64,000 nt of DNA from Modestobacter sp. VKM Ac-2985 (GTDB lineage: Bacteria; Actinomycetota; Actinomycetes; Mycobacteriales; Geodermatophilaceae): assembly GCF_026967925.1 (NCBI RefSeq), contig NZ_JAPVBI010000001.1, forward strand, positions 1,855,882 to 1,919,881. Direction: 5' to 3'. The position numbers and the translations under genes were made by a program. A model generated the notes under the pieces. That model was given only the letters and a program-made list of their open reading frames with translations, was not told the origin of the DNA and made no database searches. Positions 31,885-40,601 of the stretch are shown piece by piece (the stretch's first letter is position 1; every line of letters begins with the position of its first letter).

Positions 31885-34424
31885 TGACGGCGGTCCTGGG
31901 CGGGCGCCCGGCAGGCGTGAGCACCCTGCACTTCGCCATGGACGACGCCGACGGCGTCGACACCCGGCAGCGGCTGGTCGTGGTGGGCAACGGCATGGCC
32001 GGCGCGCGGGTGGTCGAGGAGGTGCTCGAACGCGGCGGCGGCGAGCAGTTCGCGATCACCGTGTTCGGGGAGGAGCCGCACGGCAACTACAACCGGATCA
32101 TGCTCTCCCACGTCCTGGCCGGGGAGGAGCACGAGGACGACATCGTCCTCAACAGCCACGACTGGTACGCCGACCAGGGCGTGACGCTGCGCGCCGGGGT
32201 GCGGATCGACCGGATCGACACCCACGCCAAGATCGTCTACGCCGCCGACGGGACGACGACCGCCTACGACCAGCTGGTGCTGGCCACCGGCAGCCGCTCG
32301 TTCATCCCGCCGATGACCGGCCTGTACACCGCCGACGAGCAGCTGCTCCCCGGCGTCTTCGGCTTCCGCACCATCGACGACACCCGGGCGATGCTGGCCG
32401 CCGCCGCCGAGCACGAGCGGGCCATCGTCGTCGGCGGCGGGCTGCTCGGTCTGGAGGCCGCCCGCGCCCTGCAGGGGCACGGGCTGCAGGTCGAGGTCGT
32501 GCACGCCGGCACCCACCTGATGAACCAGCAGTTGGACCCCGACGGCGGTGCGATCCTCAAGAACAGCGTCGAGGCCCTCGGCATCGTCGTCCACCTGGCC
32601 ACCCGCACCACCGAGGCGATCGGCCCGGACCGGGTGCGCGGCGTCGTCCTGGCCGACGGCCGGGCGGTCGACGCGGACATGCTGGTCATCGCCGCCGGCA
32701 TCCGCCCGGTCACCGAGGTCGCGCTGCTCAGCGGCCTGGAGGTCGAGCGCGGCATCGTCGTCGACGACCAGCTGCGCACCGACGACCCCGACGTCTACGC
32801 CGTCGGGGAGTGCGCCCAGCACCGCGGCGAGCTCTACGGACTGGTCGCCCCGGTGTGGGAGCAGGCTCGGGTGCTCGCCGACCTGCTCACCGGCACCGAC
32901 CCGGACGCCGAGTACCACGGCTCCCGGACGGCGACGAAGCTCAAGGTCGCCGGGGTGGACGTCGCCACGATGGGCGTCAACCGGCCCGAGCGGGACACCG
33001 ACGAGTTCCTGGTCATCTCCGAGCCCCGCCGCGGGGTGCACCTGTCGGTCGTCGTCCGGGACGACAAGCTCATCGGTGCCACGCTGCTCGGCGACACCCG
33101 CAAGGTCGCCTTCCTCACCCAGGCCTTCGACCGCGGCACCCCGCTGCCGGCCGAGCGGATCAAGCTGCTCGTCGACCTCTCCGACGGCGCGGCCGAGGTG
33201 GGCGTCGCCGAGCTGCCCGGCGACTCGCAGGTCTGCAACTGCAACGGGGTGACCAAGCAGGCGCTGGTCGACACGGTGAAGGCAGGGACCACCAGCGTGG
33301 GCGGCTGCATGGACGCCACCCGCGCCGGCAAGGGCTGCGGCTCGTGCAAGCTGCTGGTGAAGCAGGTCGTCGAGTGGGCCGCCGACGGCGACGTCACCGA
33401 GGACGCCTCGGCCAACTGGTACGTCCCCGGCATCCCGCTGGCCAAGCCCGAGCTGATCGCCGCCATCCGCGACCAGCAGCTGCGCAGCGTCTCCGCCGTC
33501 TTCACCGCCCTGGCGCCGGGTGGTGAGGAGGACGCCAAGTCGAAGATGGGCCTGACCTCGCTCCTGCGGCTGGTCTGGGGGGCGGAGTACGAGCAGGAGA
33601 ACGACGCGAAGTTCATCAACGACCGCGTGCACGGCAACATCCAGCGCGACGGCACGTTCTCCGTCGTCCCGCAGATGAAGGGCGGGGTGACCACCCCGGC
33701 CCAGCTCCGGAAGATCGCCGACGTGGCCGAGAAGTACGAGGTCCCGATGGTCAAGGTCACCGGCGGTCAGCGGATCGACCTGCTCGGCGTCCGCAAGGAG
33801 GACCTCCCCGGCATGTGGGCCGACCTGGGCATGCCCTCGGGCTACGCGTACGGCAAGAGCTTCCGCACCGTGAAGACCTGCGTGGGCACCGACTTCTGCC
33901 GGTTCGGGCTCGGCGACTCCACGCAGCTGGGCATCGACCTGGAGACCCGCTTCCAGGGCATCGAGAGCCCGGCCAAGATCAAGATGGCCGTGGTCGGCTG
34001 TCCGCGCAACTGCGCCGAGGCCTACGTCAAGGACGTCGGCGTCGTCGCGGTCGGCAACGGACGGTGGGAGGTGTACGTCGGCGGTGCGGCCGGGGCCAGC
34101 GTGCGCAAGGGCGACCTGCTGGCCACCGTCGACTCCCCGGCCGCGGTGATGGAGCTCAGCGGCCGGTTCATCCAGTACTACCGGGAGAACGCCAACTGGC
34201 TCGAGCGCACCTACGACTTCGTGCCCCGGGTCGGGTTGGAGCAGATCAGGGCGGTGCTGCTGGAGGGCAGCGCAGAGGTGCTCGCCGGCCTCGACGCCGG
34301 CCTGCAACGCTCGATCGACGCCTACACCGACCCATGGGGCCAGGACGGGGCGCAGCCGGCCACCCCGGGCCAGTTCCGCACCGCCCTGCCGCTGGTGGAC
34401 CTGCCGATGGTGCCGGTCCGATGA
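31884..34424 (+). CDS. nirB: Nitrite reductase (NAD(P)H) large subunit
   Basis: An 846-residue siroheme enzyme reducing nitrite to ammonium in the cytoplasm. The N-terminal FAD/NAD(P)H module has VVVGNGMAGARVVEEVL and IVVGGGLLGLEAARAL. The BFD-like [2Fe-2S] cluster region has CNCNGVTKQALVD and GKGCGSCK near residues 450-490. The sulfite/nitrite reductase half carries the siroheme/[4Fe-4S] Cys pairs in TCVGTDFCRFGLGDS and GCPRNCAEAYVKD. Full length for NirB. ATG 31884 overlaps the nitrate reductase stop by one base and the gene overlaps nirD by 4 bp, so all three are coupled. Confidence 0.95.
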   Translation: MTAVLGGRPAGVSTLHFAMDDADGVDTRQRLVVVGNGMAGARVVEEVLERGGGEQFAITVFGEEPHGNYNRIMLSHVLAGEEHEDDIVLNSHDWYADQGVTLRAGVRIDRIDTHAKIVYAADGTTTAYDQLVLATGSRSFIPPMTGLYTADEQLLPGVFGFRTIDDTRAMLAAAAEHERAIVVGGGLLGLEAARALQGHGLQVEVVHAGTHLMNQQLDPDGGAILKNSVEALGIVVHLATRTTEAIGPDRVRGVVLADGRAVDADMLVIAAGIRPVTEVALLSGLEVERGIVVDDQLRTDDPDVYAVGECAQHRGELYGLVAPVWEQARVLADLLTGTDPDAEYHGSRTATKLKVAGVDVATMGVNRPERDTDEFLVISEPRRGVHLSVVVRDDKLIGATLLGDTRKVAFLTQAFDRGTPLPAERIKLLVDLSDGAAEVGVAELPGDSQVCNCNGVTKQALVDTVKAGTTSVGGCMDATRAGKGCGSCKLLVKQVVEWAADGDVTEDASANWYVPGIPLAKPELIAAIRDQQLRSVSAVFTALAPGGEEDAKSKMGLTSLLRLVWGAEYEQENDAKFINDRVHGNIQRDGTFSVVPQMKGGVTTPAQLRKIADVAEKYEVPMVKVTGGQRIDLLGVRKEDLPGMWADLGMPSGYAYGKSFRTVKTCVGTDFCRFGLGDSTQLGIDLETRFQGIESPAKIKMAVVGCPRNCAEAYVKDVGVVAVGNGRWEVYVGGAAGASVRKGDLLATVDSPAAVMELSGRFIQYYRENANWLERTYDFVPRVGLEQIRAVLLEGSAEVLAGLDAGLQRSIDAYTDPWGQDGAQPATPGQFRTALPLVDLPMVPVR

Positions 34425-34843
34425 GCGTCACCCACTCCGACGCCCCCGAGGCGCCCACCAGCGGACCGCCGAAGGCCGGCACGCCGGCCACCGAGGTCGC
34501 CGACGGTGCTGTCACCGGGGGAGGGGTGACCGGCGGAGCGGGTGTGCCGCACGAGGTCGGCCGAGTGGACGACGTGCCGCCGGGGGAGGGGCGGGCGTTC
34601 GTCGCCGGCGACGTGCAGGTCGCCGTGTTCCGGCTGCGCGACGGGTCGCTGCACGCCACCCAGGCGGCCTGCCCGCACTCCGGCGGGCCGCTGGCCGACG
34701 GGCAGACCGACGCCTCCGTGCTGGTCTGCCCGCTGCACCTGTACGCGTTCCGCTGGTCCGACGGCGCCTGCACCGGGGCTGCACCGCCGGTGCGGCTCTT
34801 CCCTGTCGCCGAGCGCGACGGCGCGCTCGTCGTCACCGTGTAG
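34421..34843 (+). CDS. nirD: Nitrite reductase (NAD(P)H) small subunit, Rieske-type
   Basis: A 140-residue protein, partner of NirB. The Rieske-like [2Fe-2S] motif is intact: ACPHSGGP near residue 85 (CxH) and CPLHLYAF near residue 107 (CxxH). Many NirD proteins have lost these ligands, so this one probably does bind a cluster. The first 45 residues are a Pro/Gly/Thr-rich extension not typical of NirD. ATG overlaps the nirB stop by 4 bp. Confidence 0.9.
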   Translation: MSVTHSDAPEAPTSGPPKAGTPATEVADGAVTGGGVTGGAGVPHEVGRVDDVPPGEGRAFVAGDVQVAVFRLRDGSLHATQAACPHSGGPLADGQTDASVLVCPLHLYAFRWSDGACTGAAPPVRLFPVAERDGALVVTV

Positions 34844-34850
34844 TCCGGCC

Positions 34851-34871
34851 CCCTCGCGGTCGGGGCGAGGG
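34851..34871. terminator. Hairpin at the end of the nitrate/nitrite reductase operon
   Basis: CCCTCGC (34851-34857) pairs with GCGAGGG (34865-34871) in the 34-bp gap between nirD and the convergent DUF2000 gene. It is short but perfectly placed to serve both. Confidence 0.5.
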
Positions 34872-34877
34872 AGTCCG

Positions 34878-35309
34878 TCACGGGTGCATGCGGGCGCCCT
34901 TCACGACCTTGTCGACGGCGTTCTTCGGGCCGTGCACCGCGAGGCCCACCAGGTCGAGGTCGGCACCGGCGACCGCCCGGACGGCGGCCCGGTTCTGCAC
35001 GTCACCGGGCGTCGAGAACAGATCGGCGGTGAAGACGGCGGGGGTGAGCGACCGCTCCAGCGCCCGGTCGCGGGCGGTGCGCAGCAGCGCGGCCGGCCCG
35101 GTGAGGACGAGCACCGGCTGGCGCAGCATCGGCAGGTAGCCGGTGCCGTCGGCGTCCTGGTAGGGCTCACCGACCAGCTCCGGACCGGTCGCGGTGATCC
35201 CGCTGACCAGGAAGGCGGTGACGTTCAGAGCCTGCCAGGTCGGGAGGTCCTCGCGCAGCAGGACCGCGATCTTCGTGGCCCAGCGGGGTGCCTCGTCGGG
35301 GGTGTCCAT
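34878..35309 (-). CDS. DUF2000 domain protein
   Basis: About 143 residues from ATG 35309; the upstream in-frame extension overlaps the divergent regulator. KIAVLLREDLPTWQALNVTAFLVSGI opens the domain, followed by GEPYQDADGTGYLPMLRQPVLVLTG and VAGADLDLVGLAVHGPKNAVDKVVKGARMHP at the C-terminus. These match the DUF2000 family (a peptidyl-tRNA hydrolase 2-like fold), commonly next to AraC regulators, as here. The function is unknown. Confidence 0.8.
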   Translation of the reverse strand: MDTPDEAPRWATKIAVLLREDLPTWQALNVTAFLVSGITATGPELVGEPYQDADGTGYLPMLRQPVLVLTGPAALLRTARDRALERSLTPAVFTADLFSTPGDVQNRAAVRAVAGADLDLVGLAVHGPKNAVDKVVKGARMHP

Positions 35310-35358
35310 GCCGCTCAGCGTCGGCCTCGCCGTCCCCGAGGTCTTGTACGTTCCTGAC

Positions 35359-36147
35359 GTGAGCGAAGTGGTCGCCTGGCGGCCGGACGTGCCCGGGCTG
35401 ACCGAGGTCCTGCACGCCCACTTCACCGACCACGTCTACCCCGCGCACACCCACGAGGCCTGGACGCTCCTGCTGGTCGATGACGGGGTGGTCCGCTACG
35501 ACCTGGACCGGCACCCGCACGGGGCCTCCCGGGCCGAGGTCACCCTGCTGCCGCCCGGCGTGCCGCACGACGGCCGGTCCTGGTCGCCCGACGGGTTCCA
35601 CAAGCGGGTGTTGTACCTCGCCGCCGACACCCTCGGCGCCGACCGGGTCGGGGTGGCGGTCGACCAGCCGGCGTTCGACGACGACGCGCTGCGCTCCCGG
35701 CTCTCCGCGCTGCACGCCGCGCTGCGGCCCGGGGGTGACCCGCTGGAGGCGCAGAGCCGGTGGGCGTTCGTGCAGGAGCGGCTGGGGCAGCACCTCGACC
35801 GCACCGTGGTCGCTCCACCGGACGTGCGGGACGACGTCCTCGCCGACCGGGTGCGCGCGCTGCTGGACGCCCGGGTGACCGAGGGCCTGGCGCTTCAGGA
35901 GGCCGCGGCGCTGTTCGGCGTCTCCGCCACGCACGTCGTCCGGGCGTTCACGAGGCGGCACGGACTGCCGCCGCACCGCTACCTGACCGGCCGGCGGATC
36001 GACCTGGCCCGGCGGTTGCTGCTGGACGGGATGCCCGCCGCCGAGGTGGCCGGCGCGGCCGGGTTCGCCGACCAATCGCACCTCACCCGGCACTTCCGCC
36101 GGATGATCGCGACGACCCCAGCGGCCTACGCGCGGTCCGCGCACTGA
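35359..36147 (+). CDS. AraC family transcriptional regulator
   Basis: About 262 residues from GTG 35359; an in-frame ATG at 35308 would overlap the divergent gene's start. The N-terminal cupin ligand domain includes HAHFTDHVYPAHTHEAWTLLLVDDG and LLPPGVPHDGR. The C-terminal double helix-turn-helix has LALQEAAALFGVSATHVVRAFTRRHGLPPHRYL and GMPAAEVAGAAGFADQSHLTRHFRRMIATTPAAY. It probably controls the divergent DUF2000 gene across the 49-bp intergenic region; the ligand is unknown. Confidence 0.88.
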   Translation: MSEVVAWRPDVPGLTEVLHAHFTDHVYPAHTHEAWTLLLVDDGVVRYDLDRHPHGASRAEVTLLPPGVPHDGRSWSPDGFHKRVLYLAADTLGADRVGVAVDQPAFDDDALRSRLSALHAALRPGGDPLEAQSRWAFVQERLGQHLDRTVVAPPDVRDDVLADRVRALLDARVTEGLALQEAAALFGVSATHVVRAFTRRHGLPPHRYLTGRRIDLARRLLLDGMPAAEVAGAAGFADQSHLTRHFRRMIATTPAAYARSAH

Positions 36148-36228
36148 CCCGGTCGCGACCCGACCGGTCCGTCGTCCCCCCGCAGCAACGACTGGCCTCC
36201 CGCACCAACGCTGGTGCCGGGGGAGAGC

Positions 36229-36253
36229 CAGTGATCAGGGCACCTGATCACTG
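36229..36253. terminator. Hairpin between convergent AraC and hypothetical genes
   Basis: CAGTGATCAGG (36229-36239) and CCTGATCACTG (36243-36253) form a perfect 11-bp stem with a 3-nt loop. A smaller stem GCACCA/TGGTGC (36202-36217) lies just before it. Placement suggests a bidirectional terminator. Confidence 0.6.
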
Positions 36254-36267
36254 CTGAGCAGGCGGGG

Positions 36268-37062
36268 TCAGGTGGGTGGCAGCTCGAGGTCGGCGAGGGC
36301 GGCGGCGACGTCGTCCTCGCGGACGAAGTCCAGCGCCAGCAGCCGGTGCACCAGCACCCCGCGGCGGGTCAGCCGCAGGTCGGTCGGGCGCAGCCTGGGC
36401 CGGACGGCGCCGGGACGGGAGACGACCGGTGCCGGGTCGAGCAACCCGCTGCGCTGCAGGTCGGTGACGTCCTCCCGGGCGCCCCAGGCCCGCCAGCCGC
36501 GCGGGTCGTCCTCCAGTGCGCCCAGTGGCAGCGGGGCCCGGTCGCGCCGGCCGACGGCGGCCAGGAAGACCAGCTGCCGCCAGCTGCACGACTCGGCCAG
36601 CTGCAGCGCCCGGGCGGCCAGCGCCACGTCGATGTCGGGGGAGACGACCACCTCGGCGACCAGGTAGCCCAGGTGCCGCACCCGGCGCTCCTCGGTGGTC
36701 CGCCGGGCGGCCTGGACGACGTCCTCGACCAGCCGCTCGGCGGCCGACCGGGCCGCGGTGCTCACGCTGAAGAAGCCGTCGCTGCGCACCGGGCGGCCCT
36801 GGTGGGCGCGGGTGACCGACAGCTCGGCGGCGAAGGCCAGGACGGCGCCGGCCCGGGCGCGCTCCCAGGTCAGCGGCAGCTCGGCGGCGGAGGTGGCGGC
36901 GTCCCGGAGGCAGGAGGCCAACCGCTCGTCCAGCCGCAGCGGGCTTGAGTCGGGCTCGAAGAGCAGCCCGGCGACGGCCCGGGTCATCGACCCGGCGACC
37001 AGTTCCCCGGTCTCGACCAGGTCCCGGCCGGGCACGCGCTCATCGCCGATGGGTTCCCTCAC
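36268..37062 (-). CDS. Hypothetical protein
   Basis: A 264-residue soluble protein from GTG 37062, largely helical and Arg/Ala/Leu-rich. Segments such as ERLVEDVVQAARRTTEERRVRHLGYLVAEVVVSPDIDVALAARALQLAESCSWRQLVFLAAV suggest stacked helices, followed by a winged-helix-like tail (DLQRSGLLDPAP, DLRLTRRGVLVHRLLAL). No catalytic or metal motif is visible and I do not recognise the family. It lies upstream of narK on the same strand; the 121 bp between contain a weak CCGCCCC/GGGGCGG stem (37139-37164). Confidence 0.65.
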   Translation of the reverse strand: MREPIGDERVPGRDLVETGELVAGSMTRAVAGLLFEPDSSPLRLDERLASCLRDAATSAAELPLTWERARAGAVLAFAAELSVTRAHQGRPVRSDGFFSVSTAARSAAERLVEDVVQAARRTTEERRVRHLGYLVAEVVVSPDIDVALAARALQLAESCSWRQLVFLAAVGRRDRAPLPLGALEDDPRGWRAWGAREDVTDLQRSGLLDPAPVVSRPGAVRPRLRPTDLRLTRRGVLVHRLLALDFVREDDVAAALADLELPPT

Positions 37063-37183
37063 GCGGTGATCATGGACCGCCGCGGGCCCTGCTGCACCTG
37101 GCGGCGACCGCGTCTCACCACGGCGGGGCAGCAGGAGGCCGCCCCACCCCCGGAGCAGGGGCGGAGCGGCCGGGTGCAGCTGG

Positions 37184-38602
37184 TCAGACGCCGGCCTGCT
37201 GCATCAGGGTGCCGCGGCGCAGGTAGACGAACCAGGTCACCGCCACGCAGGCCACGTAGAACCCGCAGAACGCGCCCAGCGCGGTCACCACGCTGCCGGT
37301 GGCGAGGTAGGACTCCGACACGATCCGCGGGATGAACACCGCCCCCAGCGCACCGACCGCGGAGATGATGCCGACGGCCGCGGCGGTGTCCCGGCGCGCC
37401 CGGTAGAGCACCTGGGCCGGGGTGTCGCCGGACCGCGCTGCGGCAGCCTCGGCCCGGTAGATGATCGGGATCATCCGGTACGTCGAGCCGTTGGTCATGC
37501 CCACGACGGCGAACAGCACCAGGAAGCTGGCCAGGAACCCACCGAAGCTGCCGGCCCCCAGGGCGGCGATGGCGGCGCCGATCGCCACGGCCTGGCCGAT
37601 GAAGGTGACGACCGTGACCTTCGCGCCGCCCACCCGGTCGGCGAGCCACCCACCGAAGGGTCGGGACAGCGAGCCGACCAGCGGCCCGAGGAAGGCGTAG
37701 CGGTAGGTGTCGGCGGCGAACTCGTTGGCCAGCACCAGCGGGAACGCCCCGGAGAACCCGATGAAGGAGCCGAACGCGCCGATGTAGAGGAAGGACATGA
37801 TCCAGGTCTGCTTGCGCCGGGCGATCGCCGCCTGGTCGGCGATGTTGGCCTTCGCCCCGGACAGGTTGTTCATCCCGAACCAGGCGCCGACGACCGCCAG
37901 GACGATGAACGGCACCCAGATCAGCGCCACGTTCTGCACGTACCGGGCGTCGCCGCCGGCCGTCGTCCCGGTGCTCCCGCCGATCACCGCGATGGTGCCG
38001 GCGGTGACGGCGAGCGGTCCGACGAGCTGGATGATCGCGACGCCGATGTTGCCGCCGGCGGCGTTCAGCCCGAGCGCGAAGCCCTTCTCCTTGTCCGGGT
38101 AGAAGAAGGAGATGTTGGCCATCGAGGAGGCGAAGTTGCCGCCGCCGAAGCCGCAGGTGATCGCGGTCAGCACCCAGAACCAGTAGGGCTGGCCGGTGGT
38201 CGCGGCGACGACGAGCATCGTGACCGGTACCAGCAGCAGCGCCGCGCTGACGACCGTCCAGTTGCGCCCGCCGAGCAGCGCCGGCATGAACGTGTAGGGC
38301 ACCCGCATGATCGCGCCCACGAGGCCGGCCGTGGCGACCAGCCAGAAGAGCTGGTCGCTGGTGAAGCCGTAGCCGATCGAGGCGAGGACGGCGGTGGCGA
38401 CGCTGAACATCTGCCAGACGCTGAACCCGATGTTCTCCGCGAGCACCGACCACACCAGGTTGCGGCGGGCGACCGGCTTCCCCTGCGGCGAGGCCCAGAA
38501 GGCCGGGTCCTCGGGGGTGTAGTCGTCGATCCACCGGCTGTCCCGGGGAGCTGGGGGTGCTGCGGCGGGTGCGCCCGGGCGGTGCAGCTGGGTGTCTGTC
38601 AT
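37184..38602 (-). CDS. narK: Nitrate/nitrite transporter NarK family (MFS)
   Basis: A 472-residue, 12-helix major facilitator protein. The family signature is GFGGGNFASSMANISFFYPDKEKGFALGLNAAGGNIG, with a later second copy-like stretch GSFGGFLASFLVLFAVVGMTNGSTYRMIP near residue 355. The N-terminal soluble segment WIDDYTPEDPAFWASPQGKPVARRN is typical of actinobacterial NarK. With cytoplasmic nitrate and nitrite reductases 3-8 kb away, nitrate uptake for assimilation is the likely job, though nitrite export is possible. A conserved promoter module lies at 38668-38721. Confidence 0.92.
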   Translation of the reverse strand: MTDTQLHRPGAPAAAPPAPRDSRWIDDYTPEDPAFWASPQGKPVARRNLVWSVLAENIGFSVWQMFSVATAVLASIGYGFTSDQLFWLVATAGLVGAIMRVPYTFMPALLGGRNWTVVSAALLLVPVTMLVVAATTGQPYWFWVLTAITCGFGGGNFASSMANISFFYPDKEKGFALGLNAAGGNIGVAIIQLVGPLAVTAGTIAVIGGSTGTTAGGDARYVQNVALIWVPFIVLAVVGAWFGMNNLSGAKANIADQAAIARRKQTWIMSFLYIGAFGSFIGFSGAFPLVLANEFAADTYRYAFLGPLVGSLSRPFGGWLADRVGGAKVTVVTFIGQAVAIGAAIAALGAGSFGGFLASFLVLFAVVGMTNGSTYRMIPIIYRAEAAAARSGDTPAQVLYRARRDTAAAVGIISAVGALGAVFIPRIVSESYLATGSVVTALGAFCGFYVACVAVTWFVYLRRGTLMQQAGV

Positions 38603-38667
38603 GAGCTCATCCCTGGTTCGAGGCCGGCCGGCGGGCGCCCGCCCCGGTCGGGGCGGCGCCGTGGACG

Positions 38668-38721
38668 ACGCTAGGAACAGGGGGTTTCCCCCCGACCGCG
38701 ACGGCGTGACCGGCGCGGTAC
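38668..38721 (-). promoter_or_regulatory. narK promoter/operator, 11-nt repeat module
   Basis: On the minus strand GTACC, GTCAC, GCGGT and GAAAC begin at successive 11-nt steps, followed by CCTAGCGT, whose TAGCGT is a plausible -10. GTCAC and GAAAC match the two half-site forms of actinobacterial GlnR boxes, but here they stand 22 rather than 11 nt apart. A closely similar module precedes cynS (40602-40655). The predicted 5' leader is about 58 nt. Confidence 0.65.
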
Positions 38722-38803
38722 ATGCCTCGCACGGGCCACCGGATCGGGATGTGAGGCCGGGCGGGCCCCCGAACGGGGGCGGGTCGTCCCACGGTCGCAG
38801 GGC

Positions 38804-39054
38804 ATGACCGGACTCGTGCTCCCGGTGCTGCTCGGGGGCTGGGACGACGCACGCGCACGGCTGGACCAGCGGCTGGCCGGCCTGGGGGACACGAGTACCT
38901 CGACGAGCCGGTGGACGGCGCCTGGTCGGTGCGCCGCGGCGGCGACGGCACCTGGACGGCCGACTGGGCCGACCTGCTGGTGCACGCCACCGACGAGCTC
39001 GCCCACCACGGTGCAGAGATCGCCCTGCTGCGCGACCTGTACCGCTGGCGCTGA
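38804..39054 (+). pseudogene. DinB family protein remnant (frameshift plus internal deletion)
   Basis: The ATG frame reads MTGLVLPVLLGGWDDARARL and DQRLAGLGD, then loses sense at about 38890. Shifting frame restores EYLDEPVDGAWSVRRGGDGT and, shortly after, DLLVHATDELAHHGAEIALL ending RDLYRWR. These are the two ends of an actinobacterial DinB/DUF664-type protein, normally about 170-200 residues, whose middle is missing. So the gene has both a frameshift and a deletion of roughly a hundred codons. A sequencing error could explain the first but not the second. It sits between narK and the FNT channel. Confidence 0.75.
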
Positions 39055-39069
39055 GCCTGGACCACCAGC

Positions 39070-39113
39070 ACGACGAACCGGCCCCCTCCCGAGGGAGAGG
39101 ACCGGTTCGTCGT
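39070..39113. terminator. Long hairpin between DinB remnant and FNT channel gene
   Basis: ACGACGAACCGG (39070-39081) and CCGGTTCGTCGT (39102-39113) form a perfect 12-bp stem, extended inside by CCTCCC/GGGAG pairing. It lies 26 bp past the FNT stop on the minus strand, so it probably terminates the cynS-FNT transcript. Confidence 0.65.
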
Positions 39114-39139
39114 CCGCAGGTGCGCCGCCGGCGCCGGGG

Positions 39140-40015
39140 TCAGCGGGCCCCGACCGGCGTGGTGTCGGCCGGCACGGCTGCGTCCCGGGGGAGGTCGGCG
39201 GAGAGCGCCGGCTTGCGGGAGGCCCCGGTCCTGGCATGGGTGGCGTAGAGCGTGAGCCCGACGAAGGCGAGCCCACCGACCAGGTTGCCGATGACGGTCG
39301 GGATCTCGTTCCAGATCAGGTAGTCACCGACGGAGAAGTCGCCGCCGAGCAGCAGGCCGGAGGGGAACAGGAACATGTTCACGATCGAGTGCTCGAAGCC
39401 CATGTAGAAGAACAGCAGGATCGGCATCCACATCGCGATGACCTTGCCGGAGACCGAGGTCGACATCATCGCCGCAACCACGCCGGTGGAGACCATCCAG
39501 TTGCACAGCACGCCGCGCAGGAACAGCGTCAGCATCCCGGCGGCGCCGTACTCGGCGTACCCGACGGTCCGGCCCTCACCGATGGTGCCGATGGCCTGAC
39601 CGACCTCGTTCGGGGGCATCGCGAAGCCGTAGGTGAAGATCACCGCCATCATCACCGCGACGGTGAACGCGCCCAGGAAGTTGCCGGTGAAGACCAGCCC
39701 CCAGTTGCGCAGCATGCCGCGCACGGTCACGCCCGGACGCTTGTCGAACAGCGCCAGCGGCACCAGCGTGAAGACCCCGGTCAGCAGGTCGAAGCCGAGC
39801 AGGTAGAGCAGGCAGAAGCCGACCGGGAAGAGCAGCGCCCCGACGATGGGCTGGCCGGTCTGCACGGTGACCGTGACGGCGAAGGCCGCGGCCAGCGCCA
39901 GGATGGCCCCGGCCATGAACGCCCGGATCAACGTGTCGCGGGTGGCCATGAAGACCTTCGCCTCGCCCGCGTCGATCATCTTGGTGGTGAAGTCCTTCGG
40001 GCTCACGTAGGACAT
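39140..40015 (-). CDS. Formate/nitrite transporter family channel
   Basis: A 291-residue, six-helix pentameric FNT-type channel. Family features include FMAGAILALAAAFAVTV, FPVGFCLLYLLGFDLLTGVF near residue 75, NWGLVFTGNFLGAF near residue 104, RGVLCNWMVSTGV, and the central His region FFYMGFEHSIVNMFLFP near residue 210. The gene is 79 bp downstream of cyanase on the same strand and inside a nitrogen-assimilation cluster, so nitrite (NirC-like) is more likely than formate; cyanate is a speculative alternative given its partner. Confidence 0.9.
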   Translation of the reverse strand: MSYVSPKDFTTKMIDAGEAKVFMATRDTLIRAFMAGAILALAAAFAVTVTVQTGQPIVGALLFPVGFCLLYLLGFDLLTGVFTLVPLALFDKRPGVTVRGMLRNWGLVFTGNFLGAFTVAVMMAVIFTYGFAMPPNEVGQAIGTIGEGRTVGYAEYGAAGMLTLFLRGVLCNWMVSTGVVAAMMSTSVSGKVIAMWMPILLFFYMGFEHSIVNMFLFPSGLLLGGDFSVGDYLIWNEIPTVIGNLVGGLAFVGLTLYATHARTGASRKPALSADLPRDAAVPADTTPVGAR

Positions 40016-40094
40016 GGGTGGCTCCTCGGCTGTGCGAGTGGGAGGGGAGCGCGCGCAGCGACCGCGGCGGCGCGTGGGGGGAACCGGCGCGGGG

Positions 40095-40544
40095 TCACCA
40101 GCGGTAGTCCAGGAACTTCCCGTCGAAGGTGACGACGACCCGGTCGCCGTCCGGGTCGGGGCGGCGGGCGACGTCCACGCGGAAGTTGATCGCGCTCATG
40201 ATCCCGTCGCCGAACTCCTCGTGGATCAGCTCCTTCAGCGCCGGTCCGTAGACCGACAGCGCCTCCAGGAAGCGGTAGACCGTGGGGTCGGTCATCCGGG
40301 CCGGGTCGGACCCACGGGAGGGCTGCAGGCGCAGGCTCTCCTCGACGGTCTCGTCGAGCTCCAGCAGCCGGCAGACCTGCGCAGCCTGCTCTGCGGTCAT
40401 CGGGTGCTGTCCGAGCAGCGCGGCGGTGGTCCAGACGACCGGCGCGCCGATCTCCTCGGCGAGCTGGGCCCAGGTCAGGCCGTGCCTGATCCGGGCGGCG
40501 ACCACCAGGTCGGCGGCGTCGGACTTCGGGAGGACGGGCGTCAT
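40095..40544 (-). CDS. cynS: Cyanate hydratase (cyanase)
   Basis: A 149-residue decameric enzyme converting cyanate and bicarbonate to ammonia and CO2. The N-terminal helix-turn-helix-like domain is GLTWAQLAEEIGAPVVWTTAALLGQHPM. The catalytic C-terminal region VYRFLEALSVYGPALKELIHEEFGDGIMSAINF contains the Arg, Glu and Ser equivalents of the E. coli active site (Arg96, Glu99, Ser122). FDGKFLDYRW closes the protein as in the family. Presence here lets the cell use cyanate as a nitrogen source or detoxify it. Preceded by a narK-like promoter module. Confidence 0.95.
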   Translation of the reverse strand: MTPVLPKSDAADLVVAARIRHGLTWAQLAEEIGAPVVWTTAALLGQHPMTAEQAAQVCRLLELDETVEESLRLQPSRGSDPARMTDPTVYRFLEALSVYGPALKELIHEEFGDGIMSAINFRVDVARRPDPDGDRVVVTFDGKFLDYRW

Positions 40545-40601
40545 CGAGCTCCTCGGGTGCGGTCGGCCAGGTCGCCCGGCGGTCCAGCCCGGGCACCGCG
40601 A

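Noticed and set aside
38804..40132. Reading the 38804 frame as one long protein across the FNT gene
   Set aside because: After about 29 codons of DinB-like sequence it turns into antisense-type residues; the DinB continuation is in another frame, so a pseudogene call fits better.
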